This document shows, piece after piece, positions 53,986 to 63,840 of a stretch of DNA of 64,000 nt; within the stretch, counting starts at the first letter, position 1; every line of letters starts with the position of its first letter. The stretch is from an uncultured Rhodospirillales bacterium. GTDB taxonomy: Bacteria; Pseudomonadota; Alphaproteobacteria; Acetobacterales; Acetobacteraceae. Both the position numbers and the translations under genes were made by a program. The notes below the pieces were generated by a model. That model saw nothing but the letters and a program-made list of their open reading frames with translations, was not told the origin of the DNA and did no database searches. The DNA is taken from assembly GCA_903928895.1 (NCBI GenBank), contig CAIYSR010000141.1, positions 56,873 through 120,872 of the forward strand. Reading direction: 5' to 3'.

Positions 53986-54326
53986 ATGATACGGTCCTCG
54001 CTGAAAACGGACGCCAAACCGCGGGCAGGCGGTTGTGATTTCAACATGGGCAATGCTGGCGGGCAATCGGGGAGACAAGGAGGCAAGTGATTGTTCTTCC
54101 TCAGGAAAAAAACGAGTCGGGTCTTGCGTGCTCGCGCGCCCCGGTAGATCGCGCGCGAGCGCTTGTCATGGCAGCGATTTTGCGCCATATGCCGGCCCGC
54201 CCACGACAGGTGTCGCGGGTAATTCACACGCGGGGCGCCTTTCCGGCCTTATGAAGGCCAGAATCCGGTGCCGCAAGGCGATCGTCCCGCGGAGGTTCAA
54301 CCGGATACGAGGAAAGGAGCACGCCG
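53986..54326. other. Leader region upstream of rpsB
   Basis: 341 bp with no convincing gene. It contains the promoter area and 5' leader of rpsB, a GGCCTT-ATG-AAGGCC hairpin at 54245-54259, and a strong GAGGAAAGGAG ribosome-binding site ending 8 bp before the rpsB ATG. A TTGTCA / CATATG pair with 17-bp spacing near 54152-54180 is a weak promoter candidate. The leader may bind S2 for autoregulation as in other bacteria; this is not shown here. Confidence 0.5.
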
Positions 54327-55109
54327 ATGGCGATGCCCGATTTCACTTTGCGCCAGCTGCTCGAGTCTGGCGTCCATTTCGGCCACCATACGCGGCGCTG
54401 GAATCCGCGGATGGCGCCGTACCTGTTTGGTATTCGCAACCAGGTCCACATCATCGACCTGCAGCAGACCGTGCCGATGCTCGATCGCGCGCTGCGAGCG
54501 GTGCGCGATGTGACGGCGGCTGGTGGCCGTGTGCTGTTCGTCGGCACCAAGCGGGCGGCGGCGGATTATGTGGCCGACTCAGCCAAGCGTTGCGGCCAGT
54601 ATTATGTGAACCATCGCTGGCTCGGTGGTATGCTGACCAACTGGCGGACCATCACCGGCTCAATCAAGCGTCTGCGCCAGATCGACGAGATGCTGGCCGG
54701 CGAAGTCTCGGGCCTGACCAAGAAAGAGGTGCTCGATATCACGCGCGACCGCGAGAAGCTGGAGCGGGCGCTGGGCGGGATCAAGGAGATGGGCGGGCTC
54801 CCCGATATCCTGTTCATCATTGACACCAACAAGGAAAAGCTCGCGGTTGAAGAGGCCAACAAGCTTGGCATTCCGGTCATCGCGGTGCTCGACAGCAATT
54901 CCGATCCGACCGGCGTGACCTATCCGATCCCGGGCAACGACGACGCGATCCGCGCCATCACCCTGTATTGCGACCTCATCGCTGGCGCCGTGCTTGACGG
55001 CATCAGCGCCGAGATGGCGGCCTCGGGCCAGGACATCGGCGCGGCCGAGGACTTGCCGATCGAGGTGTTGCCGGAGGAAGAGGTTGCCGCGACGCCGGCG
55101 GCCGAGTGA
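54327..55109 (+). CDS. rpsB: 30S ribosomal protein S2
   Basis: A 260-residue S2 with [20 protein letters not shown] near the N-terminus, [33 protein letters not shown] and [20 protein letters not shown] in their canonical order. It is the first gene of the rpsB-tsf-pyrH-frr-uppS-cdsA-dxr-rseP-bamA-skp cluster. Confidence 0.98.
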   Translation: MAMPDFTLRQLLESGVHFGHHTRRWNPRMAPYLFGIRNQVHIIDLQQTVPMLDRALRAVRDVTAAGGRVLFVGTKRAAADYVADSAKRCGQYYVNHRWLGGMLTNWRTITGSIKRLRQIDEMLAGEVSGLTKKEVLDITRDREKLERALGGIKEMGGLPDILFIIDTNKEKLAVEEANKLGIPVIAVLDSNSDPTGVTYPIPGNDDAIRAITLYCDLIAGAVLDGISAEMAASGQDIGAAEDLPIEVLPEEEVAATPAAE

Positions 55110-55126
55110 CCTCGGACGATTGACTT

Positions 55127-55147
55127 CTGACCGCCTCGTGCGGTCAG
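55127..55147 (+). other. Hairpin between rpsB and tsf
   Basis: CTGACCGC and GCGGTCAG form an 8-bp stem with a CTCGT loop, without a T-run. It is a probable partial attenuator or RNA-stability element that lowers tsf relative to rpsB. Confidence 0.5.
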
Positions 55148-55171
55148 CCCCCCTCAGGCTTGGAGATACCA

Positions 55172-56098
55172 ATGGCTGAAATCACAGCTGCCCTGGTGAA
55201 GGATCTGCGCGAGCGGACTGGCGCCGGAATGATGGACTGCAAAAAGGCGCTCACGGAGAACGATGCCAACATCGAGGCCGCGATCGACTGGTTGCGCAAG
55301 AAGGGCCTCTCGGCTGCCGCGAAAAAATCAGGCCGGGTCGCCGCCGAGGGTCTCGTCGGCGTCGCCTCGGTGCCAGCCAAGGCCGCGATGGTTGAGGTTA
55401 ACTCCGAGACCGACTTCGTCTCGCGCAACGAGTCGTTCCAGGCCTTCGTGGCGGAGGTGGCGAAGGTCGCGCTTCAGGTCGGCGACGATCTCGCCGTGAT
55501 CAATGCCGCGCCCTATCCTGGTACCGGCCGCACGGTCGCTGAGGAACTGATTCACCTCGTCGCCACCATCGGCGAGAACATGAACATCCGCCGCGCCAAG
55601 GTCCTATCGGTGCCGCAGGGTGCCGTGGCCAGCTACGTGCACCAGTCGGTCAGGCCCGGGCTCGGCAAGATCGGCGTTCTTGTGGCCGTCGAGGGCGCCA
55701 GCGAAGTTGGGGCCCTTGAGCAACTGGGAAAACAGGTCGGCATGCATGTTGCCGCCACCCGCCCCGAGGCGCTGGACACTGACTCAGTCGATCCGGCAGC
55801 GCTCGATCGGGAAAAAGCAGTGCTCTCCGAGCAGGCGCGCGCGTCGGGCAAGCCGGAAGCCATTATCGAAAAGATGGTCGAGGGCCGGATCCGCAAATAC
55901 TATGAGGAAGTGGTACTCCTGGAGCAGGTGTGGGTGCATGACGGCGAAAGCCGGGTGCGTGCCGTGGTGAAGAAGGCCGGGGCGAAGCTGTCCGGGTTCG
56001 CCCGCTTCCATCTCGGCGAAGGCATTCAGAAGGAAACCGGGGACTTCGCCGCTGAGGTCGCCGCCACCGCCGGGATCAAGCCCACCGCATCCGCCTGA
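55172..56098 (+). CDS. tsf: Translation elongation factor Ts
   Basis: A 308-residue nucleotide exchange factor for EF-Tu. It shows [16 protein letters not shown], the [13 protein letters not shown] loop and a C-terminal dimerisation domain. The ATG at 55172 is preferred over TTG 55160 because it gives the conserved [17 protein letters not shown] start. Confidence 0.98.
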   Translation: MAEITAALVKDLRERTGAGMMDCKKALTENDANIEAAIDWLRKKGLSAAAKKSGRVAAEGLVGVASVPAKAAMVEVNSETDFVSRNESFQAFVAEVAKVALQVGDDLAVINAAPYPGTGRTVAEELIHLVATIGENMNIRRAKVLSVPQGAVASYVHQSVRPGLGKIGVLVAVEGASEVGALEQLGKQVGMHVAATRPEALDTDSVDPAALDREKAVLSEQARASGKPEAIIEKMVEGRIRKYYEEVVLLEQVWVHDGESRVRAVVKKAGAKLSGFARFHLGEGIQKETGDFAAEVAATAGIKPTASA

Positions 56099-56218
56099 TT
56101 TTTCATCTGTCTCTCTTGTTCGAGGCGGGCGGGGCCTCTACGGTGCCGTCCGCCCGGATGCGTTCGGGCTGGATATGTCGGGCTCTGTGTTGACCGCCTC
56201 ATGCCTTTCCGGGATCAG

Positions 56219-56944
56219 ATGACCGCCAAGACGACGTACAAGCGCGTTCTGCTCAAAGTGTCCGGCGAGGCGCTGATGGGGCCGCGCGAGTACGGTCTCG
56301 ACACGGCGACGCTCGATGCGATCGCCGCTGATATTGGCGATGTCGTGCGGATGGGTGCCGAGGTCTGCCTCGTCATTGGGGGCGGAAACATCTTTCGGGG
56401 AATTTCGGCCGCTGCGACCGGAATGGACATGGCGCAGGCCCATTACATGGGCATGCTGGCGACGGTGATGAATGCGCTGGCCATGCAGGCGGCCCTCGAG
56501 AAACAACACATCGAGACGCGCGTGCAGTCCGCGATCCCGATGGCCACCGTGTGCGAGCCCTATATTCGCCGGCGCGCAATGCGCCACATGGAGAAGGGGC
56601 GGGTGGTGATTTTCGCGGCCGGCACCGGCAACCCGTTCTTCACCACCGATACCGGCGCGGCGCTGCGTGCGGTAGAGATGGGCTGCAACGCGTTGCTGAA
56701 GGGTACCCAGGTCGATGGCGTATACGCCGCCGATCCGCGCAAACATCCCGACGCCGAGCGCTTCGACGAACTGACCTACCACGATGTGCTGGCGCGCGAC
56801 CTGAAGTTCATGGACGCGGCCGCGATCAGTCTGGCCCGTGAGAATGGCGTGCCGGTCATCATCTTCAATATCCGCAAGCCAGGGGCCTTCGCCGCTGTTA
56901 TGCGCGGCGAAGGCAAGTTCACGACGATCGTCGAGCCGAAGTGA
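56219..56944 (+). CDS. pyrH: Uridylate kinase
   Basis: A 241-residue hexameric UMP kinase. It shows [35 protein letters not shown] and [20 protein letters not shown] over the acceptor site. ATG 56219 is chosen; ATG 56201, six codons upstream, is also possible. It follows tsf by 120 bp that contain no gene. Confidence 0.97.
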   Translation: MTAKTTYKRVLLKVSGEALMGPREYGLDTATLDAIAADIGDVVRMGAEVCLVIGGGNIFRGISAAATGMDMAQAHYMGMLATVMNALAMQAALEKQHIETRVQSAIPMATVCEPYIRRRAMRHMEKGRVVIFAAGTGNPFFTTDTGAALRAVEMGCNALLKGTQVDGVYAADPRKHPDAERFDELTYHDVLARDLKFMDAAAISLARENGVPVIIFNIRKPGAFAAVMRGEGKFTTIVEPK

Positions 56945-56978
56945 CGGCGGGGCATCGTCCGCAACAGGGAGCGTTGCC

Positions 56979-57545
56979 ATGGCAACCGATCTGAGTACGC
57001 TGAAGTCCGATCTTACACGCCGGATGGACGGTGCGATCGAGACACTCAGGAGAGAGTTCGCCGGCCTGCGCACTGGACGCGCGAGTCCCGCGCTGATCGA
57101 ACCGGTGCGTGTCGAGGCTTATGGCACCGAAACGCCGCTGACCCAGGTCGGCACGATTGCCGTGCCGGAGGCGCGGATGTTGACGGTGCAGGTTTGGGAC
57201 CGCAGCCTCGTCAATAACGTGGTCAAGGCGATCCGCGACTGCGGCCTTGGCCTCAACCCGGCGGCCGACGGCCAATTGGTGCGGGTGCCGATCCCGCAAT
57301 TGACCGGGGAGCGCCGCAACGAACTCGCCAAGGCGGCCCACCGGTATGCGGAGGGCTCCAAGGTGGCGATCCGTGGCGTGCGCCGCGACGGTATGGAGCA
57401 GACCAAGGCGATCGAGAAAAAGCATGAGATTAGCCAGGACGACGAGAAGCGCTGGGCCGACGAGATCCAGAAGCTGACCGACCAGTACATCAAAAAGATC
57501 GATGAGGCCTTGGCTGAGAAAGACAAGGAAATCAAGCAGGTCTGA
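56979..57545 (+). CDS. frr: Ribosome recycling factor
   Basis: A 188-residue two-domain factor that splits post-termination ribosomes with EF-G. It shows [19 protein letters not shown], the [16 protein letters not shown] domain-2 strand and [28 protein letters not shown] ribosome-binding site lies before ATG 56979, 34 bp after pyrH. Confidence 0.98.
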   Translation: MATDLSTLKSDLTRRMDGAIETLRREFAGLRTGRASPALIEPVRVEAYGTETPLTQVGTIAVPEARMLTVQVWDRSLVNNVVKAIRDCGLGLNPAADGQLVRVPIPQLTGERRNELAKAAHRYAEGSKVAIRGVRRDGMEQTKAIEKKHEISQDDEKRWADEIQKLTDQYIKKIDEALAEKDKEIKQV

Positions 57546-57579
57546 TAGGGTGGTCGGTGTCGCGGGCGGTGTTCAGTCG

Positions 57580-58320
57580 ATGGCCGTGGCATGCGGAGAG
57601 CAGGCCGCCGAGAGCCGTACCGTGCCGCGTCATGTCGCGATCATCATGGACGGCAATGGCCGTTGGGCCGCCGCGCGAGGGTTGCCCCGGGTCGCCGGCC
57701 ATCGGGCTGGCGTGCAGGCGGTCCGCCGGGCGATCGAGACGGCCGCTCAACTCGGGGTGGAATGGCTGACGCTCTACGCCTTTTCCAGCGAGAACTGGCG
57801 CCGCCCGCTCGCCGAGGTACTGGATCTGACCGGGCTGCTGCGTCATTTCCTGAGAAGCGAGATCGCCGAACTCAAGGCGCAGGGTGTGCGATTGCGCTTC
57901 ATCGGGGACCGAGCCCGGTTCGAGCGGGACATCCAGATCGACCTCGGCGCCGCCGAGCGCGATACCGCGCATAACTCCAAGCTCAACCTCGTCCTGGCGC
58001 TGTCATATGGCGGCAGGGCCGAGATCGCCGCCGCGGCCCAGGCGGCGGCGCGCGCTATCGCCGAGGGCACTCTCGACCCGGCGGCGCTGGACGAAGATAA
58101 ATTCGCCGGATTCCTGTCCACGGCGGGCATTCCCGACCCCGATCTCATCATCCGCACCTCCGGCGAGCAGCGTCTGTCGAACTTCCTGCTGTGGCAGTGC
58201 GCCTATGCCGAACTGGTATTTCTCGACCTGTTGTGGCCTGATTTCGGACCCGAGGCGTTCGATTCAGCGCTGGCAGAATTTGCCCGGCGCGAGCGGCGCT
58301 TCGGCGCGCGTCCGGGCTGA
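57580..58320 (+). CDS. uppS: Undecaprenyl diphosphate synthase
   Basis: About 246 residues. This cis-prenyltransferase makes the C55 carrier for peptidoglycan and other envelope polymers. Catalytic Asp24 is in [10 protein letters not shown], followed by [14 protein letters not shown] and the [20 protein letters not shown] block, in two parts. The start is uncertain (ATG 57580 or GTG 57550, both after the frr stop). cdsA begins one base after its stop. Confidence 0.96.
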   Translation: MAVACGEQAAESRTVPRHVAIIMDGNGRWAAARGLPRVAGHRAGVQAVRRAIETAAQLGVEWLTLYAFSSENWRRPLAEVLDLTGLLRHFLRSEIAELKAQGVRLRFIGDRARFERDIQIDLGAAERDTAHNSKLNLVLALSYGGRAEIAAAAQAAARAIAEGTLDPAALDEDKFAGFLSTAGIPDPDLIIRTSGEQRLSNFLLWQCAYAELVFLDLLWPDFGPEAFDSALAEFARRERRFGARPG

Positions 58321-58321
58321 G

Positions 58322-58996
58322 ATGGACGCCGATACGAACGGGCGCTGGCGCGATCTTGGCGTGCGGGTCGCCTCCGCGGCAGTGCTGATCCCGGTCTTCC
58401 TGGTGTGCCTGTGGGCGGGTGAGTTGGTATGGACTTTTGTCGTGCTGTTGGCCGGCTTGCTGATGATGCGCGAATGGTCCGCGATGGCGCGGTCCTGGTC
58501 GGTTTTGCCGCTGCTGGTGACGGGAGGGCTATGGATTATGCCCGCGGTGGCGGCTTTGATCTGGCTGCGCGATCAGGGGCAGGGCGGCTTGGTCCGGGTG
58601 CTGTTCGTGTTCTGTGTGGTCTGGGCCAGCGACATCGGTGCCTACATGGTCGGCCGGCTGATCGGCGGATCCAAGCTTGCGCCGGGGATCTCGCCCGGCA
58701 AGACCCGATCCGGTGCCGTCGGAGGGTTGCTCTGTGCTGTCCTGGTCGGGCTTGGGGCGGCCTGGATCGCGGGCGGGCCGCTGGCAACGACGGCGGCTAT
58801 CGCCGGAGGGATGGGGCTCGTTGCACAGGCCGGGGATTTGTTGGAATCAGCGGTAAAGCGCCATTTCGGCGTAAAGGACTCCGGGAGTCTGATCCCCGGA
58901 CATGGCGGCCTGCTGGACCGTCTGGATGCCGTGCTCGCGGCCGCCCCGGTGGCGGCGGTGCTGGTGGCGTGGCGTGGCGTGGAGTTGTGGCGATGA
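58322..58996 (+). CDS. cdsA: Phosphatidate cytidylyltransferase
   Basis: A 224-residue inner-membrane enzyme making CDP-diacylglycerol, with about six hydrophobic spans. The family signature is complete: SAVKRHFGVKDSGSLIPGHG followed by GLLDR. It is shorter than E. coli CdsA but normal for alphaproteobacteria. The stop overlaps the dxr start (ATGA). Confidence 0.95.
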   Translation: MDADTNGRWRDLGVRVASAAVLIPVFLVCLWAGELVWTFVVLLAGLLMMREWSAMARSWSVLPLLVTGGLWIMPAVAALIWLRDQGQGGLVRVLFVFCVVWASDIGAYMVGRLIGGSKLAPGISPGKTRSGAVGGLLCAVLVGLGAAWIAGGPLATTAAIAGGMGLVAQAGDLLESAVKRHFGVKDSGSLIPGHGGLLDRLDAVLAAAPVAAVLVAWRGVELWR

Positions 58997-60168
58997 ACGC
59001 GACGAAGTCGGTGACGGTGCTTGGCTCGACCGGCAGTGTCGGCACCCAGACGGTAGAGTTGCTTGCGGCCGATTTGGCGCGCTTCAAGGTGCGCGTGCTG
59101 GTGGGTGGCCGCAATGTCGCGCTGCTGGCCGCGCAGGCACGCGCGCTCGGTGCCGAATTGGCTGTGATCAGCGATGCCGCACTGCACGGTGAGTTGGCCG
59201 CCCTGCTTGCCGGCAGTGGCGTGCGCACAGCTGGTGGGCGTGCTGCGGTGATCCAGGCCGCGGCTGAGCCGGCCGACTGGACCATGGCTGCCATTACTGG
59301 CGCGGCCGGACTCGAGCCGACGCTGGCGGCGATCAAGGGGGGGAGAACGGTCGCGCTCGCCAACAAGGAGGCCCTGGTCAGCGCCGGCGAAGTGATGCTC
59401 GATGCAGTTCGCCGCTATGGCGCCACGTTGCTGCCGGTCGACAGCGAGCACAATGCGATTTTCCAGGCCATGGCAGACGGCAACAGGAGCGCGGTCGAGA
59501 AGATCGTGCTCACCGCATCGGGAGGGCCGTTCCGGCTCGCCACCCGTGATGAGATGGCACGCGCCGATCCGGCCACCGCACTGCGTCATCCGGTGTGGTC
59601 GATGGGAGCCAAGATCTCGATCGACAGCGCGACGATGATGAACAAGGGGCTCGAACTCATCGAGGCGGCGCGCATTTTTGGCCTGCCCAACGAGGCCATC
59701 GGCGTGTTGGTGCACCCGCAATCAGTGGTTCACGGCCTTGTATACTATCGGGACGGGAGCGTGTTGGCACAGCTCGGCAGCCCCGATATGCGGGTGCCGA
59801 TTTCCCACACCCTGGCTTGGCCCGCCCGCATGGCCACTCCCGCGGCCCGACTGGATCTGGCGGCGCTCGGTTCCCTGGAGTTCGCCGAACCTGATCTGGA
59901 CCGTTTCCCGGCACTGGGCCTGGCGCGCGAAGCGCTGGTGGCGGGTGGCGGCGCGCCCACGATCCTGAGCGCCGCCAATGAGATCGCGGTCGAGGCATTC
60001 CTGGCGGGGCGGATCGGTTTCCTCGATATCGCCGCGATTGCAGGCCGGGTGCTCGATGCCATGGGTGCCCCACCAGCCGAGACGCTCGATGCAGTCTTGG
60101 CGCTTGACGACGAGGCCCGGCGCCGGGCCGCCGAGGACTGTGCACGACGCGTCCGCCCGGCGGCCTGA
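58993..60168 (+). CDS. dxr: 1-deoxy-D-xylulose 5-phosphate reductoisomerase
   Basis: A 391-residue NADPH enzyme of the MEP isoprenoid pathway, which feeds uppS. The cofactor motif is LGSTGSVGTQT, metal and substrate residues are in LLPVDSEHNAIFQ and SIDSATMMNKGLELIEA, and the flexible loop has VHPQSVVHGLV. It overlaps cdsA by 4 bp. Confidence 0.97.
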   Translation: MNATKSVTVLGSTGSVGTQTVELLAADLARFKVRVLVGGRNVALLAAQARALGAELAVISDAALHGELAALLAGSGVRTAGGRAAVIQAAAEPADWTMAAITGAAGLEPTLAAIKGGRTVALANKEALVSAGEVMLDAVRRYGATLLPVDSEHNAIFQAMADGNRSAVEKIVLTASGGPFRLATRDEMARADPATALRHPVWSMGAKISIDSATMMNKGLELIEAARIFGLPNEAIGVLVHPQSVVHGLVYYRDGSVLAQLGSPDMRVPISHTLAWPARMATPAARLDLAALGSLEFAEPDLDRFPALGLAREALVAGGGAPTILSAANEIAVEAFLAGRIGFLDIAAIAGRVLDAMGAPPAETLDAVLALDDEARRRAAEDCARRVRPAA

Positions 60169-60262
60169 CGGGTCGCATTGCCCGGACCATCCTTCTGCGT
60201 CTACATGGCACTATCACCTGGATGGCCAAGTCTGGCCGCCGTGGCTGTTGAAAGGCTTTAAC

Positions 60263-61378
60263 GTGCTGGATTTCCTTCCTGTCTTCCCGCGCTCGGTCGT
60301 AGCCTTTGTCGTCGTGCTCGGCGTGCTCGTGTTCGTCCATGAGCTTGGCCATTATCTGGCGGCTCGGTGGCGGGGCGTGCATGTCGAGGCGTTCTCGATC
60401 GGCTTCGGCCGTGCATTGTTTTCCTGGACCGACCGGCTCGGCACCGTCTGGATGATCGCCTGGGTGCCGCTCGGTGGCTACGTGAAACTGCACGGGCAGG
60501 AGCGGCCTGAGGATGTGCCTGATGAAGTGCGCGCGCGCTGGCGGCAAGGCCACACGTTTCATGAGAAGTCGGTGCTTTCGCGCGCCATCGTGGTCGCGGC
60601 CGGGCCGATCGCCAATTTCGCGTTGGCGATTGTGCTGTTCTTTGCCCTCTTCGCTGCCATTGGCCGACCGGTGACGCTGGCCGAGATCGGCGAGGTGCTG
60701 CCCGGTTCGGCCGCGGCGCAGGCCGGCTTGCTGGCAGGCGACAGGGTCGTCGGCATCGATTCCACGACGATCCAACGCTTCGAGGAGATCCAGCGCATCG
60801 TCCAGGCCAATCCCGGTCGGCAGATCGTGCTGCACGTCGTGCGCGCGGATTCGCCGCGCGATCTGGTCGCAGTGCCCGAGAGCGTGGTCTCGGCCGGCGG
60901 CAAGCCAACCGGCCGGCTCGGCGTGCGCGGCGGGCGCACCGCGTTCGAACCGGTCTCCGTCGGCGAGGCCATGATCGGTGGCGTCACCCAGACCTGGGAC
61001 ATCACGGTGCAGACTCTCGAAGGTGTCTGGGCGATGATCGTGCACAGCAAGGGCGGCGACGATCTCGGCGGCCCCTTGCGTATCGCCGAGATGTCGGGGC
61101 AAGTCGCAACGCTCGGATTTTCCAGCATGGTTTCCTTCGTCGCCCTCCTGTCGGTCAATCTTGGGCTGATCAACCTGTTCCCGATTCCGGTGCTCGACGG
61201 CGGCCATTTGATGTTCTTTCTGGCCGAAGCGCTGCGCGGGCGACCCTTGTCGAACCGGGCGCAGGACTATGGGTATCGCGCCGGATTCGCCCTTTTGGTT
61301 GGCCTGTTCGTCTTCGCGACCTGGAACGATCTTAGCCATATCGGCGTCTTTCGATGGTTCGCGACGCTGATCGGCTGA
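60263..61378 (+). CDS. rseP: RIP site-2 metalloprotease RseP
   Basis: About 371 residues. The zinc motif HELGH is in LVFVHELGHYLAAR, a single PDZ-like domain is in the middle (IGEVLPGSAAAQAGLLAGDR), and the LDG metal motif is in NLFPIPVLDGGHLMFF. It cleaves anti-sigma factors and remnant signal peptides in the membrane. GTG 60263 is chosen because AAAGG lies 9 bp upstream and the product begins with the expected short tail before the first membrane helix. It lies 94 bp after dxr. Confidence 0.95.
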   Translation: MLDFLPVFPRSVVAFVVVLGVLVFVHELGHYLAARWRGVHVEAFSIGFGRALFSWTDRLGTVWMIAWVPLGGYVKLHGQERPEDVPDEVRARWRQGHTFHEKSVLSRAIVVAAGPIANFALAIVLFFALFAAIGRPVTLAEIGEVLPGSAAAQAGLLAGDRVVGIDSTTIQRFEEIQRIVQANPGRQIVLHVVRADSPRDLVAVPESVVSAGGKPTGRLGVRGGRTAFEPVSVGEAMIGGVTQTWDITVQTLEGVWAMIVHSKGGDDLGGPLRIAEMSGQVATLGFSSMVSFVALLSVNLGLINLFPIPVLDGGHLMFFLAEALRGRPLSNRAQDYGYRAGFALLVGLFVFATWNDLSHIGVFRWFATLIG

Positions 61379-61392
61379 TCCGATTCATCATG

Positions 61393-61425
61393 CCGCGCCG
61401 CCGCGGGTAGCGCCCGGCGGCGCGG
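61393..61425 (+). other. GC-rich hairpin between rseP and bamA
   Basis: CCGCGCCGCCG and CGGCGGCGCGG form an 11-bp stem with an 11-base loop, 15 bp after the rseP stop. With no T-run it may be a leaky terminator or a processing site separating the two transcripts. Confidence 0.5.
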
Positions 61426-61498
61426 GGGGCTATTCTCTGCCACCAAGTGGCCAGTTGTCTTGATCGGCGGGACGGTGCCGCAACCAGAGGTAATCGCT

Positions 61499-63835
61499 TT
61501 GACTCGCATGCGTGCTGTGTTTTTCGCCGCCATCGGCTCCGTTCTCGCCCTTGCCGCCCTGCCCCTGTTTGCGCAAGAGGCGGGCCAGCCTGTCCAGCTC
61601 GCGCAGCTTCAGGGCGGCACCATCGGGGGAATCCGCATAACCGGCAACCAGCGCATCGAGGAGAGCACGATCCGCTCTTATATGCTGGTCCGACCCGGTG
61701 ACAGGTTCGACCCCGAACAGCTCGACCGTAGCCTCAAGACCCTCTACGCGACCGGCTTGTTCAGCGACGTGACGCTGCGGCGTGACGGTAATGCATTGAT
61801 TGTGCGGGTGGCGGAGTTCCCAATCGTCAACCGGATCGCGTTCGAGGGAAACCACCAGATTACCGACGAGACGCTGCGCCCTGAACTCCAACTCCGTCCG
61901 CGCGCCGTCTTCTCCGCAGCGACGGCGCGCGCTGACCGGCAGCGGCTGCTCGACGTGTTCGCCCGGAAGGGCCGCTACGCCGCGCAGGTGGAGCCCAAGG
62001 TCATCCAGCTCGATCAAAACCGGGTCGATGTCGTGTTCGAGATCGACGAGGGCTCCAGTACGCTCACCGCGCGCATCGCCTTTGTTGGCAATCATGCCTT
62101 CAGCGAGAACAAGCTTAACGAGGTCATCGCGTCACGCGAACAGGCTTGGTGGCGATTTCTGTCGACCTCGGATGGTTACGACCCGGACCGTGTGAATTAC
62201 GACAAGGAGCAACTGCGTCGCTTCTACCTCTCGAAGGGCTACGCCGATGTAGAGATCGTCAGTGCCAATGCCGAGCTCGCGCCGGATCGCTCCGCCTTTT
62301 TCCTGACCTTCACCATCAACGAGGGCGAGCGCTACACCGTCTCGAAGGCTGAATTCAACATTACCCTCAAGGGCGTTGACCCGGACTGGATCAGCTCGCA
62401 GATGCCGTTCGAGCCGGGCGACTGGTACGATGGCGACGCGGTGGGGCGCACGACCGATGGGGTGGTCGAGGAATTGCAAGGCCGCGGCTTCCCATTTGTC
62501 GAGGTCAAGCCGCGAGTGCAGCGCGACTCGTCGAAGCACGAGATCGCGGTGGTGCTCGACGTCGCTGAAGGGCAGCGCGCCTATGTCGAGCGCATCGACA
62601 TCGTTGGCAACCAGCGCACGATGGACAAGGTGATCCGCCGCGAGTTCCGCCTCGCCGAAGGTGATCCGTTCAACGCCTCGCTGGTGCGTCTGTCAAAGAC
62701 CCGCATTGAGGACCTCGATTATTTTGCCAAGACGGACATCCAGGCGCAGACCGGCTCGGCCCCGGATAAGGTCGTCGTGACTGCGGGTGTCGAGGAAAAG
62801 GCGACTGGGCAGTTCACTCTCGGTGGTGGCTATTCGACCGACATCGGCGCCCTCGCAAGCATCGGCCTGCGCGAAAAGAACCTCGTTGGCACCGGCATCG
62901 ATGCCGGCATCAACAGCATCTTGGCGCAGAAGCAGACCCAGGTGAATATCGGTATCACCGACCCCTATTTCCTTGATCGCAACCTCGTCGCCGGGATCGA
63001 TCTGTTTCATATTGTCCAGAACAATACCGACATCGCACAGTATCGCGAGCGGCGGACCGGTATGACGCTGCGGCTCGGATACCAGTTCAGCGAGCATCTA
63101 CGCCAGCTTCTCACCTACTCGGTGGTCCAGCGTAATGTGTATGACATCGGCCCTTTGGCATCGGTCTATGTCGTCGACTCCGGCGGCCAGTCGCTGCTGT
63201 CGCAGTTCGGCCAGTCCACCACGGTTGACTTCCGTGACAGCCGGCTTGAACCCCATAAGGGCTGGGTGGTCCGTCTCGGGACCGATTACGCTGGTCTTGG
63301 CGGCGACGCCAAGTTCCTGCGTGCGAAGCTCGATGCTTCCTATTACATCCCGCTGGAGCGTCTGACAGGCGACAATGATTGGGTGCTGGCGATCAGCGGC
63401 AGCGTCGGCGAGCTTGTCTCGTTCGGCAAGAACGAGAAAATCATCGACCGCTTCTTCCTCGGCGGCGACAACCTGCGCGGCTTCCAAACCGGCGGTGTCG
63501 GCCCGCACGCGACGAGCAGCGGCGACTCGATCGGCGGCCGCTTCATGTGGACCCAGTCGACCGAATTGCGCTTCCCGCTTCCGGTTTCGGCCGATCTTGG
63601 GATTTCCGGACGGACCTTCGTGGATATCGGCTCGTTGTCGCAGGTCCAGCAGTTGATGCTGAAGGGGGTGCCGCAGCCATTCTCCAATGACGGCGCACCA
63701 CGCGTCGGCGCCGGCGTCGGCATCTCGTGGAAGACGCCGTTCGGCCTCATCAACATTGATCTGGCGCAGGCCCTGGTCAAAAAGAAGTACGATCAGACCC
63801 AGCTGTTCCGGCTTGGCTTCGGCACAAGGTTTTAA
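61499..63835 (+). CDS. bamA: Outer membrane protein assembly factor BamA
   Basis: About 778 residues. The signal peptide AVFFAAIGSVLALAALPLFA is followed by five POTRA domains (GIRITGNQRIEESTIRSYM in the first, VERIDIVGNQRTMDKVIRRE in the fifth), then a 16-strand barrel with the loop-6 motif GGDNLRGF and a C-terminal Phe. It inserts beta-barrel proteins into the outer membrane. TTG 61499 is favoured by an AGAGG ribosome-binding site 8 bp upstream; ATG 61508, three codons later, is the alternative. Confidence 0.96.
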   Translation: MTRMRAVFFAAIGSVLALAALPLFAQEAGQPVQLAQLQGGTIGGIRITGNQRIEESTIRSYMLVRPGDRFDPEQLDRSLKTLYATGLFSDVTLRRDGNALIVRVAEFPIVNRIAFEGNHQITDETLRPELQLRPRAVFSAATARADRQRLLDVFARKGRYAAQVEPKVIQLDQNRVDVVFEIDEGSSTLTARIAFVGNHAFSENKLNEVIASREQAWWRFLSTSDGYDPDRVNYDKEQLRRFYLSKGYADVEIVSANAELAPDRSAFFLTFTINEGERYTVSKAEFNITLKGVDPDWISSQMPFEPGDWYDGDAVGRTTDGVVEELQGRGFPFVEVKPRVQRDSSKHEIAVVLDVAEGQRAYVERIDIVGNQRTMDKVIRREFRLAEGDPFNASLVRLSKTRIEDLDYFAKTDIQAQTGSAPDKVVVTAGVEEKATGQFTLGGGYSTDIGALASIGLREKNLVGTGIDAGINSILAQKQTQVNIGITDPYFLDRNLVAGIDLFHIVQNNTDIAQYRERRTGMTLRLGYQFSEHLRQLLTYSVVQRNVYDIGPLASVYVVDSGGQSLLSQFGQSTTVDFRDSRLEPHKGWVVRLGTDYAGLGGDAKFLRAKLDASYYIPLERLTGDNDWVLAISGSVGELVSFGKNEKIIDRFFLGGDNLRGFQTGGVGPHATSSGDSIGGRFMWTQSTELRFPLPVSADLGISGRTFVDIGSLSQVQQLMLKGVPQPFSNDGAPRVGAGVGISWKTPFGLINIDLAQALVKKKYDQTQLFRLGFGTRF

Positions 63836-63840
63836 AGCAG

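Noticed and set aside
59657..61339. A 560-codon antisense frame over dxr-rseP
   Set aside because: It is a by-product of high GC content over two well-identified genes and has an arginine- and histidine-rich composition without domains.
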